Of a stretch of 64,000 nt of DNA, positions 42,924-50,860 are shown in pieces. This DNA comes from Candidatus Poribacteria bacterium (GTDB lineage Bacteria; Poribacteria; WGA-4E; WGA-3G): assembly GCA_958295815.1 (NCBI GenBank), contig OY282374.1, forward strand, positions 3,132,856 through 3,196,855, in the 5' to 3' direction. Position 1 is the stretch's first letter, and each line of letters begins with the position of its first letter. Made by a program: the position numbers and the translations under genes. Under the pieces are notes generated by a model. It did not search any database and was not told where the DNA came from. It worked only from the letters and a program-made list of their open reading frames with translations.

Positions 42924-44817
42924 CGATACCGCATTCTTCGCTCAATTTTTCCAGAGAATATGTATTAATAACTTCGTCTTTCGTCAACCATCCACGACGC
43001 GCCACATTCAATCCGAATTTACGGCGTCCTAATAGTCTGATATCGTGTGCATCCGTGTTAACCGATAATAACACACCAGCACTTTTTGCCATCCGTACAA
43101 ATTCGGGATCCAAATCTAATCGGCTGGGTGATCCGTTAATCTCCAAAACTGTGCCATTTTCCGCTGCAGCTGCGATAATCTCTTCAACATTCAAAGGGTA
43201 CATAGGTCTGCGTCCGAGCAACCTACCTGTCGGGTGCCCGATGATATTAACGAACGGATTCTCAATTGCGCGAATGATGCGCTTCGTCATCTCCGCTTCG
43301 GTTAGTGTAAAATGGCTATGGACACTCGCGACAACAATATCGAGTTGGGCTAAAATCTCATCTGGGAAATCCAACTCGCCATATTGCCGAATATCTACCT
43401 CAGAGCCAGCAAAAATTTTGATACCTTCAATTTTAGCATCTAACTCACGAACTTGTGCCATCTGTGTGAGGAGTCGGTTCTGATCCAACCCATTCGCAAC
43501 AGTGGATGAGACAGAGTGATCGGTGATAGCGAAGTACGCAAGACCTTCTGTCTTTGCTGCCGCTATCATCTCCTGTAGTGTATTTCGTCCATCACTCCAG
43601 TCGGTATGCGCGTGCAAATCCCCTTTCAAGTCCGTAAATTCAATAAGATTCGGCAGAGCGTTGTCTTTAACCGCTACAACTGATGTTTCGTCCTGTCGCA
43701 GTTCTGGCGGAATATAAGAGATTCCAAATCTGTTGTAAATCTCTGTTTCTGTTAAATCGTGCGTTACGATGAATTCAGTTTCTGATCCTGATCCCATTGC
43801 GTCAGTAAGAGCCGCAAGATGTGCATCTGTCGCTGTTGTTAAGAAGAGAGTTGACCCGTAGGTGGCAGCAACGCATAAATAGATAGACACTGGAAAATTA
43901 CCGTCAATACAAAATTGAATGACAGGGAGTCTGCTGCGGGCATCGCTTGAGGGTTCATCTTGACTTTTTTCAACGAGAGTCCCGCTCTCACCGTTATAGG
44001 CATACTGAATTTGATTTGTTGTTTTGAAAGTTATTTGCGAACCGGAATTTTCCGATGTCTTAGAATACGATGGACTAAATTGAATTCGCGAGAACAGTTC
44101 AAGAAGTGATTGCAGCGGGGAAGGCACTGTCCCATCTTCAAATTGATATACTTTTTCGTTCTCGCATTCAATAATGAATTCTATGCTTTGACACACCTCT
44201 TCATGCCTACGTAAATTTCCTGTGAATTCAGGTTGCCGTTTTATCCATCCTTCCTCTACAAATTGTGCTAATCCCTCAACAATCTGGTCCGCGATCGATA
44301 GAGCACCCCACAGCGGACGTTTTGTTCTCTGTTCTGTGTAAAACGCTATACTCTCAGTTATCATTCGGAGCGTTTTGCGTCCTATCCCTTTTATCCGGCT
44401 AATCTTGCCACTCTCCAGCAACATCTGTATGTCTTCAAGATTCCTAACACCGAACTCATGGTAGAACCGACTGGCAGTCTTAATGCCAATTCCTCGAAGT
44501 TCCAGCACTTCGAGAATCCCCGTCCCCATTTCTGCCACCAATTCATCATAGAATTTGCAACGTCCAGTTTCTAGCATTTCAACCGTTTTGTCTTGGATGG
44601 CTTTCCCAATACCGGATGTAGCGCGGAGCTGTTCTAATGCTTGCTTGTTATATTTAGGGGTGTCTTGTTGAGGGGACTCGGAGGTCAGTTCGTCCGGGAA
44701 TACTTCGATTATATCGGCTGCTCGATCGTAAATACGTGCGCGAAATGTGTCGTCTCCACGAATTTGTAGAAGAGACCCAATAGCTCTAAATACGTTACTG
44801 ATGTCACGATTTGTCAT
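42913..44817 (-). CDS. PolX-like protein with intact PHP nuclease domain and degenerate polymerase domain
   Basis: I chose the ATG at 44817 (MTNRDIS, normal for the family). The 634-residue product has helix-hairpin-helix segments (about 65-150) and a C-terminal PHP domain (about 395-634). The PHP metal ligands look complete: DLHAHTDWSDG, AITDHS, GSEVDI, SVHSHF, GHPTGR and NTDAHD. The palm is odd: where PolX enzymes have a GS...GDxD motif and a third Asp, this one has TGNLRRHEEVCQSIEF (residues 199-214) and PVSIYLCV (309-316). All three catalytic Asp positions appear lost. It is therefore probably a 3'-5' exonuclease or AP-site/phosphoesterase without polymerase activity. It is downstream of ftsX by 28 bases. 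Confidence 0.88.
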   Translation of the reverse strand: MTNRDISNVFRAIGSLLQIRGDDTFRARIYDRAADIIEVFPDELTSESPQQDTPKYNKQALEQLRATSGIGKAIQDKTVEMLETGRCKFYDELVAEMGTGILEVLELRGIGIKTASRFYHEFGVRNLEDIQMLLESGKISRIKGIGRKTLRMITESIAFYTEQRTKRPLWGALSIADQIVEGLAQFVEEGWIKRQPEFTGNLRRHEEVCQSIEFIIECENEKVYQFEDGTVPSPLQSLLELFSRIQFSPSYSKTSENSGSQITFKTTNQIQYAYNGESGTLVEKSQDEPSSDARSRLPVIQFCIDGNFPVSIYLCVAATYGSTLFLTTATDAHLAALTDAMGSGSETEFIVTHDLTETEIYNRFGISYIPPELRQDETSVVAVKDNALPNLIEFTDLKGDLHAHTDWSDGRNTLQEMIAAAKTEGLAYFAITDHSVSSTVANGLDQNRLLTQMAQVRELDAKIEGIKIFAGSEVDIRQYGELDFPDEILAQLDIVVASVHSHFTLTEAEMTKRIIRAIENPFVNIIGHPTGRLLGRRPMYPLNVEEIIAAAAENGTVLEINGSPSRLDLDPEFVRMAKSAGVLLSVNTDAHDIRLLGRRKFGLNVARRGWLTKDEVINTYSLEKLSEECGIGRG

Positions 44818-44845
44818 CTTTAATAATTTCCCATAGCGCGCAATA

Positions 44846-45703
44846 CTACACGTGTTTCCGTTGTGTAATGAGACCAACGAGGAGACCAGTTAACATACCA
44901 CCCATAATAAACGAAATGAGTTGATAAATATTGAGGAAATCTATTGCGCCTAATTGTGACCTGAACACATAAAACATTCCGTAAAAGCAGCCAAGTCCAC
45001 ACAGGGCACCGAGCCCTCCGAGAAAAATTCCGTGGACGACAAAGGGGGCGAGGAGATAGTGGCGGGGCATACCGAGTAACTTCATAAGGGCGATCTCATC
45101 AGCGCGGACGATCGCTGTCTTTTTCATGAGTGAACCTATAATGAGCCAAACAACAACAACTGCTATTCCAATACCAATGAAAACCGTTCGCTCTGAGCTG
45201 CGCAACCGATCATTTAACTGGCCCTGTCCCGTTAACGACACATCCTCAATTTCATCGTATGCCTTCATATCTAAGGCGATCTGTTCTAGGATTGGGCGTG
45301 TTGTCAATTCTTCGTCTACATAAATGTTCAGAGATGCCGGAAATGGGTTTACACCTTTCGTCTCCGCAAACGCCTCTTTAATTAAAACCCCTAAATCCCG
45401 GAATTCGGTCTCGCCGCGATCAAGATTTTCTGCCTTTGAAGTGTAATTCGCAGCAAGAATCTGTCCGCTTTTTTCTATTTGGCTCAGCAGCGTCCGTCCT
45501 TTTGACTCATCTACGCTATCCTTTAGAAAAGCTACAAGGGTAGGCGCGTGGCTCTTAAATTCAAAACGGTCTATTATAGACAAATGATTTAGCAGTAAAG
45601 CAGCGAGTAGGGTAGCAACGAACGCTATTCCTACAATACTCATGATGTTTGAGGTGCCAGCGCGCGAGATATGGGATATGGCATTTTGAAAACGGTAGCG
45701 CAT
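44846..45703 (-). CDS. ftsX: Cell-division ABC-like permease FtsX
   Basis: I chose the ATG at 45703 (MRYRFQNA); frames further upstream run back into ftsE. The 285-residue product has one N-terminal TM segment (about residues 18-40), an extracytoplasmic domain of about 110 residues, and three more TM segments, the FtsX layout. In known systems FtsX signals across the inner membrane to peptidoglycan hydrolases during division. The start lies 71 bases after the ftsE stop. Sequence conservation in the extracytoplasmic domain is low, as usual, so partners cannot be inferred. Confidence 0.87.
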   Translation of the reverse strand: MRYRFQNAISHISRAGTSNIMSIVGIAFVATLLAALLLNHLSIIDRFEFKSHAPTLVAFLKDSVDESKGRTLLSQIEKSGQILAANYTSKAENLDRGETEFRDLGVLIKEAFAETKGVNPFPASLNIYVDEELTTRPILEQIALDMKAYDEIEDVSLTGQGQLNDRLRSSERTVFIGIGIAVVVVWLIIGSLMKKTAIVRADEIALMKLLGMPRHYLLAPFVVHGIFLGGLGALCGLGCFYGMFYVFRSQLGAIDFLNIYQLISFIMGGMLTGLLVGLITQRKHV

Positions 45704-45774
45704 TTTTTTAAATTTTTCTCTGTTAACCAAAATACAACGAGGCAACGAGAGGCACAAAGGCATCGCGCTACATC

Positions 45775-46449
45775 TTAGATAGGCGGCGACGATGCATCCC
45801 AATGGATGGCACCATCCCGCAGTTCAATAATCCGTTTATTGCATTTCTCGGCGAGTTTCCGATCAGCCGTCGCAACAAAAATAGTCATGCCTTGAAAGTT
45901 AAGTGCATCGAGAAGTGCCATTATCTCAAGAGAAAGACGTAAATCTAAGCCTTCTGTCGGGGCATCCGCAAGAAGTAATATAGGATTATTGATAATGGCG
46001 CGAGCGATAGCGAGTTTTCGGCGCTCATTGCCAGATATTTCTGATGGAAGCGCATTCTGATGATGACTCAACCCCATTTGATGCAGCAGCTCGTTCACGT
46101 TATCCTTTAGTAAGCGAGGTGCTGTTCCAACCAGTTTCTGCGGCAGTGCCAAATTTTCCCTTACTGTTTTGTCTGCTAATAACTTGGAGTCTTGAAAAAC
46201 AAGCCCAATCTTCTGCCGAAAATAGGGCAGATTTACCTTGTTCAATTCAGTCAGAGGTTGCCCAACTACACTCAGATCACCGCCTAACGGAAATAAGTCA
46301 GCATATAAGAGTCGTAATAGCGTTGTTTTCCCGGAGCCACTGGGACCGACCAGAAATACGAACTCGCCACGCTCAACACGAAAACTCACTTTCTCCAGCA
46401 CACTAAGTTCATCGTAACTGAAACTAATCTGGTGTACTTGTATCATCAC
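45775..46449 (-). CDS. ftsE: Cell-division ATP-binding protein FtsE, catalytic residues altered
   Basis: A 224-residue ABC ATPase. Walker A (GPSGSGKT, 35-42) and the Q-loop (VFQDS, Q86) are normal. The signature is ISGNERRK instead of LSGGEQQR. Walker B reads LLLADAPTEGLD, so the catalytic Glu is Ala (residue 163). The H-loop reads VATADRK, with Ala (residue 195) where His is expected. In other ABC proteins either change alone abolishes or cripples hydrolysis, so this FtsE may bind ATP without hydrolysing it. It precedes ftsX, which confirms the identity, and follows topA by 41 bases. Confidence 0.9.
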   Translation of the reverse strand: MMIQVHQISFSYDELSVLEKVSFRVERGEFVFLVGPSGSGKTTLLRLLYADLFPLGGDLSVVGQPLTELNKVNLPYFRQKIGLVFQDSKLLADKTVRENLALPQKLVGTAPRLLKDNVNELLHQMGLSHHQNALPSEISGNERRKLAIARAIINNPILLLADAPTEGLDLRLSLEIMALLDALNFQGMTIFVATADRKLAEKCNKRIIELRDGAIHWDASSPPI

Positions 46450-46490
46450 ACAAGCTTTCCAATAGGTTCGGATAGCGCCTATAGTGGAGA

Positions 46491-48794
46491 CTAAGAAGCG
46501 CTGTCACTCTGTTTTGTATATTTACATTTTGGTGAAGCACAGCTGATAATGGTGTCCACGGTTTCACTGCCTCTCGCCTTTTTCGTTTTCTCAACCAAGA
46601 ACGGAGCATTGCATTCCGGGCAAGGTTCTGGGAGTGGTTTATCCCATGTCGAGAATTCGCATTTCGGATAGTTGCTACACCCGTAAAATACTTTTCCACG
46701 ACGACTTCGGCGTTCACCAAGGTAGCCATCACAATCGGATTCTGGACAATCAATACCAATTGGTATCGGCTTGGCATTTTTACATTTCGGATATCCGCTA
46801 CATGACAAAAATTTGCCGCCAGCACGGCTTGTTCTGATAACCATCGGTTCACCGCACTTATCGCACGCCGTGTCGGTTGGTTCAGGTTCCGCAGCGGGTG
46901 GTTCATCTGCTGTACTTAACCGTTTGATGTTCTTACACTCCGGATAGTTGGCGCAACCGAGGAACCGACCATATCTACCCCACTTGACAATCATGTTCCC
47001 ACCACACTTTTCACAATTTTCTTCTGATTCTTCTTCCATCGACTTTCGGGCTTCATACATCTTATCAGGGGCTTCTTTCAAGGCAGTTTGGAACGGTGGA
47101 TAGAACGACCCTAACGTTTGCGTCCAATTAACTTTACCCTCTGCGATGGTGTCAAGTTGTTCCTCCATCTTTGCTGTGAATTCAACATCAACGATGTTGG
47201 GGAAACCGTGAATCAGAAGATGATTGACCAGTCTACCAACGTCCGTAGGAAGGAGTCGTCTACGCTCTCTGGTTACATAGCCTCGGTCCTGAATGGTTGA
47301 CAGAATGGAGGCGTATGTACTCGGCCGTCCAATCTCTTTCGCTTCTAACATCTTAACGAGCGTCGCTTCGTTGTATCTCGGTGGTGGCTGTGTAAAGTGT
47401 TGTTTCGGTTCCAATTTGCGTAGATTGAGTGTGTCGCCTTCTTTAATTGCGGGTAAGTTGGTGTTCTCTTCATCGGTTTCGCTTTCATTGGCGGGGGTGT
47501 CATCTTTACCCTCCGTATAGATACGCCGGAAGCCATCAAACTTGATAACCGAACCTGTAGATCGGAAGAGGTAAGTCTCTGCTTTGATGTCAATCGTTGT
47601 CGCATCCAGAACGGCAGGCTGCATTTGACTCGCTATAAACCGCTTCCAAATCAAATCGTAGAGACGATACTGTTCACTGCTCAAATAGGATTTCAATTCT
47701 GCCGGGGAGCGCAAAGGAACTGTCGGGCGGATAGCCTCGTGAGCATCTTGTGCTCCTTTTTTGCTCCGGTAAGTAACCGCTCGGGTAGGTAGATAGTCTT
47801 CGCCGTATGTTGTTTTAATATGGTTCCGTGCCGCTTGAACCGCCTCTTGGGCGACGCGTGTTGAATCGGTACGCATGTAAGTGATGAGACCGACCGAACC
47901 TTCATTCGCAATCTCTAAGCCTTCGTAAAGTGCTTGGGCAATAAACATCGTCTTTTTGGCAGCAAATCGAAGTTTTCGAGACGCTTCCTGTTGCAAGGTA
48001 CTTGTGATAAACGGCGGTACAGGTCTCTGCTTCCGTTCCCGTTTTTCGACTTTTTCGACAACGTAGTTCTTTGTCTTTGCGTCTGCAGCGAGTTCTTTTG
48101 CCCGCGTCTCGTCTATCTGGAACCCGTAGTTATTAATCTCACCTTTCCTGCTACCAATCTTATGTAATTTTGCTGTGAAAAGATGCTCAACGTCAACAGG
48201 GGTCAATGTTGCCGTGAGTGTCCAATATTCTTTCGGTTTAAATGCTTCAATTTCTGCCTCACGTTCACAGATAAGTCGGACCGCTACCGATTGAACCCGT
48301 CCGGCACTCAGACCTGGCTTAACACTCCGCCATAAAATGGGACTGATCTGGTATCCGACAAGTCGGTCCAAAATGCGTCGCGCTTGTTGCGCATCAACAA
48401 GCGACATATCAATCTCACCCGGTTTTTCGATCGCGTTTAAAATCGCACTTTTCGTGATTTCGTTGTACGTTATTCGATAGATAGGTTTTTTTGTTTTCTT
48501 CAGTTCTTCAGCGAGATGCCAGCAGATAGCTTCGCCTTCTCGGTCAGGATCAGCGGCGAGGTAGATGTTGTCCACTTTGCCTGCTTCGCTTTGTAGAGAC
48601 TTCACAACCTTACCCTTTCCACGGATAAGGACATATTTCGGTGTGAAAGCGTTTTCGATATCCACTCCGAGTTCTTTCGTCGGCAAATCGCGAATATGCC
48701 CAACGGAGGATTCGACGATATAATCTCTACCTAAGATTTTTTTGATAGTTTTTGCTTTCGCTGGCGATTCAACAACGACGAGTGACTTCGACAT
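46491..48794 (-). CDS. topA: DNA topoisomerase I (type IA)
   Basis: Relaxes negatively supercoiled DNA. The 767-residue protein has the Toprim domain at the N-terminus (VVESPAKAKTIKKILG, DPDREGEAICWHL) and the catalytic Tyr in GLITYMRTDSTR. The C-terminal region has four Cys4 zinc-ribbon repeats: CEKCGG, CDKCGE, CPESDC and CPECNA, each with a second CxxxxxC pair. That is more than the minimum and normal for this family. It heads the unit topA, ftsE, ftsX, polX. Confidence 0.97.
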   Translation of the reverse strand: MSKSLVVVESPAKAKTIKKILGRDYIVESSVGHIRDLPTKELGVDIENAFTPKYVLIRGKGKVVKSLQSEAGKVDNIYLAADPDREGEAICWHLAEELKKTKKPIYRITYNEITKSAILNAIEKPGEIDMSLVDAQQARRILDRLVGYQISPILWRSVKPGLSAGRVQSVAVRLICEREAEIEAFKPKEYWTLTATLTPVDVEHLFTAKLHKIGSRKGEINNYGFQIDETRAKELAADAKTKNYVVEKVEKRERKQRPVPPFITSTLQQEASRKLRFAAKKTMFIAQALYEGLEIANEGSVGLITYMRTDSTRVAQEAVQAARNHIKTTYGEDYLPTRAVTYRSKKGAQDAHEAIRPTVPLRSPAELKSYLSSEQYRLYDLIWKRFIASQMQPAVLDATTIDIKAETYLFRSTGSVIKFDGFRRIYTEGKDDTPANESETDEENTNLPAIKEGDTLNLRKLEPKQHFTQPPPRYNEATLVKMLEAKEIGRPSTYASILSTIQDRGYVTRERRRLLPTDVGRLVNHLLIHGFPNIVDVEFTAKMEEQLDTIAEGKVNWTQTLGSFYPPFQTALKEAPDKMYEARKSMEEESEENCEKCGGNMIVKWGRYGRFLGCANYPECKNIKRLSTADEPPAAEPEPTDTACDKCGEPMVIRTSRAGGKFLSCSGYPKCKNAKPIPIGIDCPESDCDGYLGERRSRRGKVFYGCSNYPKCEFSTWDKPLPEPCPECNAPFLVEKTKKARGSETVDTIISCASPKCKYTKQSDSAS

Positions 48795-49070
48795 GTATTG
48801 TTCCTATTTTCTTGTGTTTGCAATGACAAATGTGCTTATTTAGTGGACATCTGCCTTCGATTTGAGATCAGTAGTTTTCGTCAATACTGAAATGTGTAAG
48901 GAGTTATATGCTGGCGCGATACTTTTTACGACACGCAATTATTCCATAACTACACAATTTTATTAACGTCCAATGTTGCTAATAGTTTCATATCGTACTT
49001 ATCAACGCTTAAATATAGGGGTCTTTTTATTATTCAGATATGGGAAGAAAAGAGACAATCGTTTCGCGCG
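48795..49070. other. Intergenic region between topA and accD, no gene seen
   Basis: 276 AT-rich bases that should hold the topA promoter on the minus strand. I find no convincing promoter pair, hairpin or reading frame. Confidence 0.4.
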
Positions 49071-49844
49071 TTAGGACGCAAAAGCAATCAGGTCGGTAAG
49101 CATCTGGCGCATGTCTGCACGATGAACGATAGAATCAATGAACCCATGTTCGAGTAACGATTCTGCTTTCTGGAAGTTTTCTGGAAGTTCTTCACGGAGA
49201 CTCGCAACGGCTAATGGACCCGCGAATCCAATTCGTGCTCCGGGTTCGGCGATAATCACATCCCCAAGTGAGGTATAACTGGCGGTGGCACCACCAAACG
49301 TCGGATCGGTGACAACGGAGATATAAAAAAAACCTGCTTTGGCGTACTCAACACACGCAGCAGCAGTTTTCGCCATCTGCATCAAAGCAAGTGTGCCTTC
49401 CTGCATCCGCATTCCACCGCTCACAGAAACAATCACTAACGGCAACTTCTTTTCAAGGGCGCGTTCAATACATCGGGTGACTTTTTCACCAATGACCGAG
49501 CCGCATGTTCCACCTATAAAACCAACATCGCCGATCGCGATAGCAGTCGGATAGCCGCCAATCTTAGCTATGCCGGAAAGCATCTCAGACCTAAGTCCGG
49601 TCTTCGCAACGTCTCTCTCCAGTTTTTCTGGATATTCCGGGAATTCTAATGAATCAATAGAGTAAAGGTTGGCATCGTATTCCTCAAAACTATCTGGATC
49701 TATGATGAGATTGAGTCGCTCATACGCACTCATATAGTGATGATAATTGCAGTGTGGGCAGACCTTGAGATTTTTAGCAAAGGTCTCTACCACAATCTGG
49801 GTCTCGCAGTTTCTACATGAAATTGTTGTAGGAATTTTGGTCAT
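49071..49844 (-). CDS. accD: Acetyl-CoA carboxylase carboxyltransferase beta subunit
   Basis: The 257-residue product transfers CO2 from carboxybiotin to acetyl-CoA for fatty acid synthesis. The N-terminal zinc ribbon has CRNC and CPHC pairs (residues 10-32). The crotonase-like domain has GFIGGTCGSVIGEK, SVSGGMRMQEG and YTSLGDVIIAEPGARIGFAGPL. The LEHGFIDSIVHR end is typical. The alpha subunit and biotin carrier are not in the window. A palindromic repeat lies just upstream. Confidence 0.95.
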   Translation of the reverse strand: MTKIPTTISCRNCETQIVVETFAKNLKVCPHCNYHHYMSAYERLNLIIDPDSFEEYDANLYSIDSLEFPEYPEKLERDVAKTGLRSEMLSGIAKIGGYPTAIAIGDVGFIGGTCGSVIGEKVTRCIERALEKKLPLVIVSVSGGMRMQEGTLALMQMAKTAAACVEYAKAGFFYISVVTDPTFGGATASYTSLGDVIIAEPGARIGFAGPLAVASLREELPENFQKAESLLEHGFIDSIVHRADMRQMLTDLIAFAS

Positions 49845-49890
49845 TTTTCCAACTGAAAGGCGCGCTCAGAAAGTGTGCTTCTTGAAAATA

Positions 49891-49913
49891 GGCGAGGTTA
49901 AAAAAACCTCGCC
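49891..49913. repeat. Interspersed palindrome, GGTTTCTAACC family, copy 7
   Basis: GGCGAGGTT-AAAAA-AACCTCGCC, a 9-bp perfect stem with an A-rich loop, between accD and the LamG gene. Confidence 0.8.
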
Positions 49914-49955
49914 AGCAAAACAAATTATTCTATAAGATTCGGTCTTAAGTCTGCC

Positions 49956-50732
49956 TTAACGTCCAGCTTTAAGGCGACCCCAAGTTGTCGAGAGTTTCCC
50001 GATCGCTTCAACATCGAGAGCATCCACACCTTGCTCCATAAAGGTATTAATTTCGTCCTCGCTCAGGGCACGACTCCAGAGACGGACTTCGTCGATAATT
50101 CCGGCAAAGACGTAATTAAGACGTTCACAATCCTGCCCGATTCGCCACGGATCATCGTTTGCAGCGAGTTTACCGGGTACGTCGCCTTCAGCTTCCTCTT
50201 TGCCATCAATATAGATTTTGCCTTTCTTCGTGTCGTTGGTAAAAGCGATATGAATAAATTTCTCGGTGTCAGGTAGAGCCATTGAAATATCGTTGCGACC
50301 CGCTTCCGTTTCAAAACGGAGTTTAAAGGTGCCACCTTCACTAAATAGCCCATATTGGACCCTGCCACCACATCCGCCATGAACAGATTTACCAACGATT
50401 TGGCGTGTCCCGTTCCAATGCTCGGCGTTAATCCACGCCATGAACGTCATTTCGTCCACGTTCAGCTTCGGGGTGCTTTCAACAGTGACAAAAACATCGC
50501 TGCCTTCGCCACCAAATTCCAACGCCTTTCCAAATTTTCCGTCAACCCATGTAGGGTTATCAATTACGCCTTCGTGGTTGTTACCGCTAAGGTCTTCAGC
50601 ACTGTCACCTTTCCCCTCATCATAAGGGTGATATACCACCAAGCCGTCCAAAAATTCTGCCGGACCGATAGACATAGCGACGGAGGTCAATACCAAAAGC
50701 AGTGCGATGGATAAACAAGTAGCCAATTTCAT
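49956..50732 (-). CDS. Secreted LamG-domain protein with WGxLK tail
   Basis: A 258-residue protein with a signal peptide (about residues 1-20, ending near SVAMS) and one LamG jellyroll: GLVVYHPYDEGKGDSAEDLSGNN at the start, EMTFMAWINAEHWNGTRQIVG, and IDEVRLWSRALSEDEI near the end. The tail is GKLSTTWGRLKAGR. AAGGAGG precedes the ATG and a perfect promoter lies upstream. It is similar to the LamG protein at 52774-53562, and the two flank an AAA+ gene on the same strand. Confidence 0.85.
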   Translation of the reverse strand: MKLATCLSIALLLVLTSVAMSIGPAEFLDGLVVYHPYDEGKGDSAEDLSGNNHEGVIDNPTWVDGKFGKALEFGGEGSDVFVTVESTPKLNVDEMTFMAWINAEHWNGTRQIVGKSVHGGCGGRVQYGLFSEGGTFKLRFETEAGRNDISMALPDTEKFIHIAFTNDTKKGKIYIDGKEEAEGDVPGKLAANDDPWRIGQDCERLNYVFAGIIDEVRLWSRALSEDEINTFMEQGVDALDVEAIGKLSTTWGRLKAGR

Positions 50733-50766
50733 TGTCGAGTTTCCTCCTTATAGGTAAAGATAGGGT

Positions 50767-50795
50767 ATTATAACAAACGGGAAAATGTGTGTCAA
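50767..50795 (-). promoter_or_regulatory. Consensus sigma70-type promoter for the LamG gene at 49956-50732
   Basis: On the minus strand: TTGACA (50795-50790), a 17-base spacer and TATAAT (50772-50767), both matching the consensus exactly. Confidence 0.85.
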
Positions 50796-50860
50796 GGGAA
50801 AATCAGGACATTCTGCTTTCAATCGTTTTCTCGCTCGCGTATTCGTTTTGCCTGTATACA

